A program made the position numbers and the translations under genes. This document shows positions 7,029 through 12,521 of a stretch of 12,521 nucleotides of DNA, piece after piece (within the stretch, counting starts at the first letter, position 1; every line of letters starts with the position of its first letter). Origin of the DNA: Pseudomonadota bacterium (GTDB taxonomy: Bacteria; Myxococcota; UBA9042; PHBI01). Location: NCBI GenBank assembly GCA_005788935.1, contig SYAK01000093.1:1-12521 (forward strand), in the 5' to 3' direction. The notes beneath the pieces were generated by a model, which worked only from the letters and a program-made list of their open reading frames with translations, ran no database searches and had not been told where the DNA came from.

Positions 7029-7724
7029 TCAGGTCCCGGGTGTGTGCCCGAAGAGGCGGATGTGGAGCCGGTCGCAGTAACGCATGCCGCGTGCGATGCA
7101 GGCCGGGACGAGCCAGCGCGCGACCGCGTCGAGCTCGGCCAGCTGTGTCCCCTCCGGCATCAGCAGGACATCCTGCGCCAGCAGCCCGAGGTCGCGCACC
7201 AGCGCGTCGATCTCCGCCAGATCGCGCTCGGAGCCGACAACGAACTTCCACTGGACTGGCACGCCACTCGCGGCGAACGCCCGCAGCGCGTCGGGGGCGA
7301 GGCGCGTCGCCTCGTGGCGGCTGTCCCACGGCGCGTGCTCCGGGCCTGGCCGCGAGCTCGCGAGCTTCGGCGAGACCGACCACAGCTGAATGGGCAGCGG
7401 CACGAAGACCGTGCCCGCCGTCTCGACGGTCACGTGCAGCCCGCGCGCGACGAGGGCGTCGACGAGGGGGCCGAGACCCTTGGCGATGAGCGGCTCGCCG
7501 CCTGTCAGGACGACGTGCCGGACCTTCGGGGCCGCATCGAGCGGCGCGATCACCGCGTCGAGCGGCGTCAGCGTCCCCTGCGTATTCCACGACGTGTACG
7601 GTGTATCACAGAAGTGACAGCGCAGGTTGCAGCCCGCGGTGCGGATGAAGAACGACGGCGTCCCGGCGAGGACCCCTTCGCCCTGCACCGAGATGAACGT
7701 CTCCGCGATGAGCAGCTGCACCAT
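7029..7724 (-). CDS. queE: 7-carboxy-7-deazaguanine synthase, radical SAM (231 aa)
   Basis: QueE converts 6-carboxy-tetrahydropterin to 7-carboxy-7-deazaguanine using a [4Fe-4S] cluster and S-adenosylmethionine, on the way to preQ0 and the tRNA base queuosine. Visible signatures are QGEG (14-17), the cluster motif CNLRCHFC with C32, C36 and C39 followed by DT, TGGEP (74-78) and SVSPK (116-120). The length is normal for the family. The ATG at 7724 is chosen because family members begin only a few residues before the QGEG motif; upstream sequence shows no good ribosome-binding site. In-frame alternatives at 7763 (ATG) and 7826 (TTG) would add residues unlike the family. The usual partners queC and queD are not in this window. 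It lies 106 bp downstream of holA on the same strand. Confidence 0.93.
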   Translation of the reverse strand: MVQLLIAETFISVQGEGVLAGTPSFFIRTAGCNLRCHFCDTPYTSWNTQGTLTPLDAVIAPLDAAPKVRHVVLTGGEPLIAKGLGPLVDALVARGLHVTVETAGTVFVPLPIQLWSVSPKLASSRPGPEHAPWDSRHEATRLAPDALRAFAASGVPVQWKFVVGSERDLAEIDALVRDLGLLAQDVLLMPEGTQLAELDAVARWLVPACIARGMRYCDRLHIRLFGHTPGT

Positions 7725-7830
7725 GGGGGCCGTTGACTGCCACGCGACGCCCTGCCGCGTCATCCGCTTTTTTCGCCCTGCGTCACGCCAGCCCTTTCGT
7801 GTCGGCCGTCCGCGCCCGCGCGTCAACGCT

Positions 7831-8901
7831 TCAGCGGCCTCGCCGGGCGCCTGCCCTCGCGGCGGAGGCGAGATCGACGAGCAGCTGCTCGACGCGCACG
7901 TTCGGATCCACGCGCGCCGCCTTCAACTGCAGATCCGCCTCCGCGAACCGCTCGAAGCCCCGCCGCAGCAACTCGGTCGAGAACTGCCCCGCCTGGCGCG
8001 CGAGCTTCTCCGCGACGAACGGGTGGCACTTCAGAGCCGCTTGCACGTCAACCGCGCGCCCGCCTGCCTTCACCACATCGGCCGCCTCTGTCAGCATCCG
8101 GAAGTGGCGGGTCACCATCGTCAGGATACCGAGCGGCCGCTCGCGCTGCTCGAGCATCGCGTGCAGGTGGCGCAGGATACCGCGGGTGTCGCTCGCAGTG
8201 ACCGCGTCGATCAGCTCGAAGACGGTGTGCTCGCGCGTCGACGCGAGCAGCGCCTCCACGTCCCCGACCCGGACCGGGTTCCCCGCGCCCGCGAAGAGCG
8301 ACAGCTGGTCTGCGATCTGCTGCAACTGCATGAGGTTCGGCCCCGCGAGCTCGACCACCAGCCGCGGCACGTCATGGTCATGGCGGTGCCCGAGCCCCTG
8401 CAGCCGCCGTCCGAACCACGCGATCGCCTGCGCTGGCTTCAGGAGGTCGTAGGTCAGCACCTCGCCGTGCTTCTTCAGCCCCTTCACGAGGGCCGAACGC
8501 CCGTCGAGGGCGCCTGTCGCCTTCAGGATGAGCGTCGCGCCGTCGGCCGGATTCGCGACGTAGCGCGCCAGCTCCTCCCGGTCCTCCGCCTTCTTGTCGA
8601 CGAGCTCGGCCGCCCGCACGACGACCGCGATGCGCGGCGTGAAAAGCCCGATGGCACGGCAGGCTCCGACGATCTCGCGCGCCCCGCGCTTGCCCTCGGC
8701 CAAATCGATACGCGTCACCGCCATCGTGTCGGCGGCGTCCTCGACGCTCGCCCGCAGGATGCGCCGCGTCGCCTCCTCGACGGTCCAGAGCTCTTCGCCC
8801 TGGACGAGCCAGACCGGCTTCGGGCGGCCCGCCGCGAGGGCCTTGTCGAGGGCGTCGAGTTCCACGGGCGCGACGCTACCGCCCGCCAGCTCCGGGCACA
8901 A
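7831..8901 (-). CDS. holA: DNA polymerase III subunit delta, clamp-loader wrench (356 aa)
   Basis: HolA is the clamp-loader subunit that opens the beta sliding clamp during replication. The sequence fits the family along its length: VWLVQGEELWTVEEA near residues 30-44 at the start of the AAA-like first domain, a strand-turn LFTPRIAVVVRAAEL (86-100), VANPADGATLIL (115-126), LMQLQQIADQLSLFAG (190-205), and the C-terminal collar with VFELIDAV ... RPLGILTMVTRHFR (227-268). As is usual for delta, I see no intact Walker A motif. The start is uncertain: TTG at 8901 has GGAG six bases upstream and is taken here; GTG at 8865 would give 344 residues beginning just before the conserved part but has a poorer site. 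It begins 31 bp after the metallohydrolase stop codon, so co-transcription is likely. Confidence 0.9.
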   Translation of the reverse strand: MCPELAGGSVAPVELDALDKALAAGRPKPVWLVQGEELWTVEEATRRILRASVEDAADTMAVTRIDLAEGKRGAREIVGACRAIGLFTPRIAVVVRAAELVDKKAEDREELARYVANPADGATLILKATGALDGRSALVKGLKKHGEVLTYDLLKPAQAIAWFGRRLQGLGHRHDHDVPRLVVELAGPNLMQLQQIADQLSLFAGAGNPVRVGDVEALLASTREHTVFELIDAVTASDTRGILRHLHAMLEQRERPLGILTMVTRHFRMLTEAADVVKAGGRAVDVQAALKCHPFVAEKLARQAGQFSTELLRRGFERFAEADLQLKAARVDPNVRVEQLLVDLASAARAGARRGR

Positions 8902-8932
8902 GCCCGTCTCCGACGGTTCCTGCCCGTCGTCG

Positions 8933-11575
8933 TCAGTTGCCTGGCGGCGTCCACCGTCCGTCGCCGTCCACGTCGACGTCGATCGCGTTGGTCAGCGCGT
9001 AGGGCCGGTCCTTCGGAAACGGCGCGGGCAGTTCGTCGGCCCCCGTGACCTCGAGGGCGAACCACGCGTCCCGCGTCGGCCGCGCCGTCATCACCACATC
9101 GAGCCGCACACCGGCCCCGTCCGGGATCGGCGCCCGCGCCACGGTCACCCCGTTCATCAGCAGGCGCGCCTCGTCGAGCGCCATCCACGACGGCGCCTCC
9201 ACCGTCACCGCGAAGCGCGCCTCCCGGTCCGCCCCGACCCGCGCGAGCCCGCCGAGCCCGACGCCATCCTCGGTCCGGAAGCGCACGAACGGGCCGCAGG
9301 ACACGAAGCTCCGCCGCCCCGCGAGCGGCGCCACGATTGCCTGCGGGTCGAGCGCCACCGCCCCGACGTCGACCTCGACCCAGACCCGCGGATGCCCAAG
9401 CCCGGCCGCCTCGGTGTGGCTGTCCGACCCCGCGCCCAGCACGGCGCGCTTGCCGGCGTTGTTGAGCGCAATCCAGTCCGCCATCGCTTCGGCGTTGTCG
9501 CCTCCCGTGCAGCTCCCGTTGAAGACCTCGATGAGGTCCCAGTCCTCGGTCCAGCGCTCGCGATTGCGCGCGAGGCGTGACCTCGGATCGAGCCCGACCA
9601 CGTCGAAGTAGTTGAAGCCCGGTCCCCCGAAGGTCCGCGGGTGGTTGACCTGCACGAGGAGAGGCTCCGGTCGCTGGGCCCGCATCGCCGCGAACAGCCC
9701 GGTGCCCGTGCGCCCGTGCTCGAAGATCGCGCCACCCGACGGCGCGTCCGGGTCCCACGACATCGGAAACGCGTTGAAATGCCCGTACTCGAAGGTCGTG
9801 ACCTCCTGGGCCGGGACAGGTGCCACCCAGTCCTCGACGCCGGCCTCCGCGGCCGCTGCGGCCAGATCCCCGATGTACGCGTGCTCCGTCATGACCGGCA
9901 GGCCGACGTCGCTCGCCGCGGCCTGCCGCACCCGCACGTCGTACGGCACGTCGGAGTCCGAACTCCACCAGCCGTGGACGTGGAAATCCCCCGCGGTCCA
10001 GCCCGCCGTGTCCGCCGCCCGCGTCAGGGTCGGCGCGAGCGTCTTCTCGCCGCCCGCCTCGATGGTCAAGGCGCCCCGCCACAGCTCGTGCAGATAACCC
10101 CGCGACACCACGATGTCATGCGTGCCAGCCGGAAGGGCGAGCCGGGTTCCAGGCGTCACGGCGTAGTGGAACACCACGCCGTCCCCGAAGCCCGCTCGCA
10201 CGAGGCGGGCGGCTGTCGGTGGGAGCGCCGCTTCGCCGCCCCGGGGGGTGATCGTCACCTGGCTCGGGATCCACGCCCCATCCTCGTCGCGCGCGTCCAC
10301 GATCAGCTCGCCCGTCGGCGCCAGCGTCAGGACCGTCACTGGCGGGTCCATGAGCCGCGCCCGGGCATCGGCCACGTCCGACCTCCGCAACCCCGCGTGC
10401 CAGGCCTCGGCCTGCCAGATGCCGACAGGGGCCCGGATCTTGAACCGCCCGGTGGCGTCGACGGGCGCGAGTCCGAGGATGTCGTCGCCGTTCCGGAGGA
10501 CTGCCCAGGTCGAGGCGTCGAATCCCTGAACAATGCCTTGCGCGTATCCTTTTGCGTCTCCGCCGAAATGGTCGGCCGCGACCCCCGCGACCCCGCCCGT
10601 TCCGCCCTCGGTCGGCGCGAAGCCCATCACGAGCGTGTGCGACTCGCCTGGCGCCAGCGCGTAGGCCGCGAGGCTCGTGAGCTCCATGTTGGCGTAGGCG
10701 AGCAGGCCGCTGATCCCCTGGTCGAGAAAGAGGCCGTAGCTGCGGGCGGCTCCGACCGCCGCAAAGGCCCGCACATCCCGCCGCCCCATGAGGCTGCCGA
10801 GGCCGTCACCGTCGAGCGTCCAGAGGGCGACGCCGTCCCCCTGGTTCAGCATCACGACCGGATAATCCACGTTCACGGTGTAGAGCCCGTCATTGACCGT
10901 CGTCACTGTCAGCTCGAGGTACGGGCGCTCGGCCCGCAGGCGGTAGTCGAAGACCACGCCAAGCGGCGCAGGCGCCGGGTTCAGCAGGGTGCGGATGAAG
11001 CTCTCGGCCCATGCATACCGGGCCGTGTGGCCGCGGACGCGCACGTGGGCCACGCCGTCCGCGCCGTCCGACACGATCGCGATGTCGGTCGGCTCGAAGG
11101 CCATGAAGTTCCAGCCGAACCAGAGCTCTCCGAAGTGGTCGTCCGCGCTCGCGCCGCCCCCGATCCCCATGTCGACCAGGTTGCCGCCGAACTGGCGGTA
11201 GCCGCCCGCGGGTCGGATCCCCTCGATCACGAAGCGCTGGCTGTCCGTCTCGAGGATGATGTCGCCGATAGCACCCTCGGCCTTCGGCCCGCCGACGAGG
11301 TGGTCTGGGTGGGAGGCGACGAAGGCCCGCGCCGGCCAGAGCGGTGGCGGCGTGGGTCCGCCCGGGACGTCGGCGGGCGAGGCGACCTCGGGGCCCGTAT
11401 CCGCGCCCGCAGGGGGGACGTCGGCCACATCGTCGAGCCCGACGTCCTGGCTCGGGGAGAGCTCGGGCCCGTCGGTGGCCTCGGGTGCCTCCGTCCCGCA
11501 GCCCACGAACCCGAGGCCCACGAGGCAGGCGAGGAGGAACCGCGGGGTGGGGCAACGTCGACGGTCTGTTTCCAT
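8933..11575 (-). CDS. CehA/McbA-family (PHP-fold) metallohydrolase lipoprotein (880 aa)
   Basis: The N terminus is a lipoprotein signal with lipobox FVGC (C26), then an Asp/Pro-rich linker (27-75), so the enzyme should sit on the cell envelope facing the periplasm or outside. Residues about 85-330 look like a beta-sandwich region; about 360-520 resemble carboxypeptidase-regulatory-type beta domains. The catalytic part (about 525-765) has PHP-type metal ligands in order: H532 and H534 (FHVHGWWSSDSD), E564-H565 (MTEHAYIGD), E591, H599 (GHFNAFP), H645 (VNHPR), D718 and H720 (GSDSHT). This order matches the CehA/McbA family. The end (IDVDVDGDGRWTPPG) is a common closing motif of such proteins. 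The substrate is unknown; members are assigned to ester, carbamate or peptide processing. The ATG at 11575 starts the signal peptide; the ribosome-binding site is weak. holA follows closely. Confidence 0.85.
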   Translation of the reverse strand: METDRRRCPTPRFLLACLVGLGFVGCGTEAPEATDGPELSPSQDVGLDDVADVPPAGADTGPEVASPADVPGGPTPPPLWPARAFVASHPDHLVGGPKAEGAIGDIILETDSQRFVIEGIRPAGGYRQFGGNLVDMGIGGGASADDHFGELWFGWNFMAFEPTDIAIVSDGADGVAHVRVRGHTARYAWAESFIRTLLNPAPAPLGVVFDYRLRAERPYLELTVTTVNDGLYTVNVDYPVVMLNQGDGVALWTLDGDGLGSLMGRRDVRAFAAVGAARSYGLFLDQGISGLLAYANMELTSLAAYALAPGESHTLVMGFAPTEGGTGGVAGVAADHFGGDAKGYAQGIVQGFDASTWAVLRNGDDILGLAPVDATGRFKIRAPVGIWQAEAWHAGLRRSDVADARARLMDPPVTVLTLAPTGELIVDARDEDGAWIPSQVTITPRGGEAALPPTAARLVRAGFGDGVVFHYAVTPGTRLALPAGTHDIVVSRGYLHELWRGALTIEAGGEKTLAPTLTRAADTAGWTAGDFHVHGWWSSDSDVPYDVRVRQAAASDVGLPVMTEHAYIGDLAAAAAEAGVEDWVAPVPAQEVTTFEYGHFNAFPMSWDPDAPSGGAIFEHGRTGTGLFAAMRAQRPEPLLVQVNHPRTFGGPGFNYFDVVGLDPRSRLARNRERWTEDWDLIEVFNGSCTGGDNAEAMADWIALNNAGKRAVLGAGSDSHTEAAGLGHPRVWVEVDVGAVALDPQAIVAPLAGRRSFVSCGPFVRFRTEDGVGLGGLARVGADREARFAVTVEAPSWMALDEARLLMNGVTVARAPIPDGAGVRLDVVMTARPTRDAWFALEVTGADELPAPFPKDRPYALTNAIDVDVDGDGRWTPPGN

Positions 11576-11653
11576 CGCGTCACAATAGGCGGACGCGCGC
11601 CCTCACCGCACGTGGAAATCGCATTCCGGCGCCATCTCAGCGCCTTTGGATCA

Positions 11654-11674
11654 TTATCGCGATCATCGCGATAA
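11654..11674. promoter_or_regulatory. Perfect 10+1+10 palindrome, candidate operator
   Basis: TTATCGCGAT and ATCGCGATAA are exact reverse complements separated by one base. Each arm contains ATCGCGAT, itself a palindrome. Further TCGCGA (11678-11683) and GCGCGATCG (11687-11695) copies follow. On the minus strand the site includes GATAAT, a good -10 candidate about 80 bases upstream of the metallohydrolase start, with only a weak -35 (GCGACT) 17 bases before it. A repressor bound here would block that promoter. I do not recognise the motif as belonging to a named regulator. Confidence 0.5.
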
Positions 11675-11757
11675 AAGTCGCGAAATGCGCGATCGTGTTG
11701 CTATCCAGGGCTTTGGGGCATGTCTGGCGAGGCCTTGGAGGGGTTCCGAGCGTGCGA

Positions 11758-11804
11758 TTTTTTTTGGCTCACCGGTTGGCACGCAGCGCCGCGCGTGCTA
11801 ATGT
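11758..11804 (+). promoter_or_regulatory. Sigma-70-like promoter with upstream T-tract for the RRM gene
   Basis: TTGGCA (11776-11781, five of six matches to TTGACA) is followed by exactly 17 bases and TAATGT (11799-11804), which is preceded by TGC. A run of eight T (11758-11765) lies about 46-53 bases upstream of the expected start near 11811, where an UP element binds RNA polymerase alpha. Such an AT-tract is conspicuous in this GC-rich sequence. Transcription from here gives a leader of about 190 nt before the ATG at 12004. Confidence 0.55.
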
Positions 11805-11916
11805 CCCTGCGTTCACCCGCAAGACCAAGCGTGCGGGCCGCAGACCTCGCGTCGTTTTCACGAGCCCCTCAACGCGGGCTCGGCGATGGGTGTCTGTCGG
11901 AGGTCCTCCGGACCGA

Positions 11917-11947
11917 ACGAGGCCCAAGAGGCATGCTGGAGCCTCGT
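11917..11947 (+). promoter_or_regulatory. Stem-loop in the long RRM leader
   Basis: ACGAGGC (11917-11923) pairs with GCCTCGT (11941-11947) around a 17-nt loop. CCGAAC (11913-11918) could instead pair with GTTCGG (11969-11974), so two alternative folds exist. Two more dyads lie nearby (CGGAGG-T-CCTCCG at 11899-11911 and CGGAC-C-GTCCG at 11972-11982). The leader may regulate translation or stability of the RRM mRNA. This is inference from pairing only. Confidence 0.3.
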
Positions 11948-12003
11948 GAGCGCAACGCAGCGGTTCGTGTTCGGACCGTCCGGTCGTAAGGTTGAAAGAG
12001 GAC

Positions 12004-12521
12004 ATGGCGAAGAAGTTGTTCGTGGGTGGGTTGAGCTGGGGGACGACGGATCAGACCCTCCGGCAGGCGTTTGAAGCGTTTGGTGAGGTGACCGAGGCTC
12101 GCGTCATCACGGATCGCGAGACGGGCCGCTCGCGCGGCTTCGGGTTCGTGTCCTTCAACGACGACACGCAGGCCGACGAGGCCGTGCAGCAGATGGACGG
12201 TCGCGAGCTCGACGGTCGCACCATCCGTGTCAACGAGGCGCAGGACAAGCCGCAGGGTGACCGCGGCCCCCGTCCGGGCGGCTTCGGTGGCGGTCCGCGT
12301 GGTGGCGGCGGTGGCTACGGCGGCGGTGGCGGCGGCGGCTACGGTGGCGGCCCGCGCACCGGTGGCGGCGGCAATGCACGCCGGGACGGCCAATCGTGCC
12401 GAAGACGCCCCGGATCTCGCAGCCCGGGAACTGCGCGCGGATTGCTCTTTACTGCCTTGATCACTCGGTTATCCTTTGATTTTCGGAGTATTTTAAGCGC
12501 GGCATCGGACAAGCGTGGCAG
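12004..12521 (+). CDS. Glycine-rich RRM RNA-binding protein, tail abnormal, runs off the window
   Basis: One RNA recognition motif fills residues 2-79: RNP2 is LFVGGL (5-10) and RNP1 is RGFGFVSF (44-51), with aromatic F49 and F51 in the RNA-binding positions. A Gly-rich, Tyr- and Arg-containing tail follows (about 84-124). These small bacterial proteins bind single-stranded RNA in the cytoplasm; relatives in cyanobacteria are cold-induced. The start is the ATG at 12004, with AGAGG just upstream. Up to residue 124 (base 12375) the codons look native. Beyond that the frame stays open to the window end but reads ARRDGQSCRRRPGSRS and then hydrophobic residues, unlike any RRM tail I know, and base composition drops. 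The true protein may end near here after a frameshift, an insertion or an assembly join. No stop codon is seen in this frame. Confidence 0.8.
   Translation, partial: MAKKLFVGGLSWGTTDQTLRQAFEAFGEVTEARVITDRETGRSRGFGFVSFNDDTQADEAVQQMDGRELDGRTIRVNEAQDKPQGDRGPRPGGFGGGPRGGGGGYGGGGGGGYGGGPRTGGGGNARRDGQSCRRRPGSRSPGTARGLLFTALITRLSFDFRSILSAASDKRG
12376..12521 (+). other. Anomalous lower-GC segment interrupting the RRM gene tail
   Basis: From 12376 the Gly codon repeats stop without a stop codon. The last 75 or so bases are about half G+C by hand count, with TTTGATTTTC and GTATTTTAAG stretches seen nowhere else in the window apart from the 11.65-11.77 kb promoter region. The plus-one frame would end at TGA 12458-12460. 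The segment could be a genuine downstream spacer reached by a frameshift, inserted DNA, or a misjoined contig end at low-complexity repeats. Confidence 0.4.

Noticed and set aside
4781..7489. A 902-codon open frame on the plus strand opposite nadE, pncB and queE
   Set aside because: It spans three clearly identified minus-strand genes and their spacers, and the product is Arg/Asp/Pro low-complexity sequence with no motifs.
9641..11674. A 677-codon open frame on the plus strand opposite the metallohydrolase
   Set aside because: It is a shadow of a protein with a full set of metal ligands and a lipobox; the antisense product has no recognisable features.
11743..11766. T8 run as an intrinsic terminator
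   Set aside because: I found no stable hairpin directly before it, and its distance from TTGGCA fits an UP-like promoter element better.
12227..12460. A 77-codon plus-strand frame overlapping the RRM gene
   Set aside because: Most of it is an out-of-frame reading of the Gly-rich repeats. Only its last 28 codons lie past the break, and these could at most mark a frameshifted end of the same gene.

Overview
This is a GC-rich bacterial chromosomal window (about 70% G+C by eye). It most likely comes from the Myxococcota or a related former deltaproteobacterial lineage. That inference rests on the composition, two proline-, alanine- or aspartate-rich lipoprotein linkers, a small four-cysteine lipoprotein domain I associate with that group, and a glycine-rich RRM protein. 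I see no phage, insertion sequence, CRISPR array, tRNA or rRNA. Most of the window is ordinary housekeeping sequence with a few less-studied genes.

Layout. Positions 1-78 hold only G-rich sequence. A small secreted protein of unknown function (79-669, minus) is divergent from a KamA-type radical-SAM aminomutase (1134-2537, plus). The 464-bp gap between them carries a perfect 8+6+8 palindrome. The aminomutase is followed by a large hairpin and a small lipoprotein (2647-3225, plus). Two hairpins then separate that lipoprotein from a convergent block of minus-strand genes.

In transcription order the minus-strand block is: a large CehA/McbA-type (PHP-fold) metallohydrolase lipoprotein (11575-8933), holA (DNA polymerase III delta, 8901-7831), queE (7-carboxy-7-deazaguanine synthase, 7724-7029), pncB (nicotinate phosphoribosyltransferase, 6892-5402) and nadE (glutamine-dependent NAD synthetase, 5356-3332). 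The last two form a tight NAD salvage pair, making the first and last steps of the Preiss-Handler route; the middle enzyme, NadD, is not in the window. The hydrolase and holA are 31 bp apart, and holA and queE are 106 bp apart. These may be co-transcribed, but they share no obvious pathway.

The 428-bp divergent gap at 11576-12003 is the richest regulatory stretch. It has a perfect 10+1+10 palindrome next to the hydrolase gene, and a convincing sigma-70-like promoter with an upstream T-tract that would give the RRM gene a leader of roughly 190 nt. The RRM gene (12004 onward, plus) looks normal through residue 124. Its glycine-rich tail then stops abruptly and composition falls toward 50% G+C up to the window edge.

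I found no clear multi-gene new system. The items most worth a second look are the divergent lysine-type aminomutase, the broken or replaced RRM tail, and the two perfect palindromes in divergent promoter regions.
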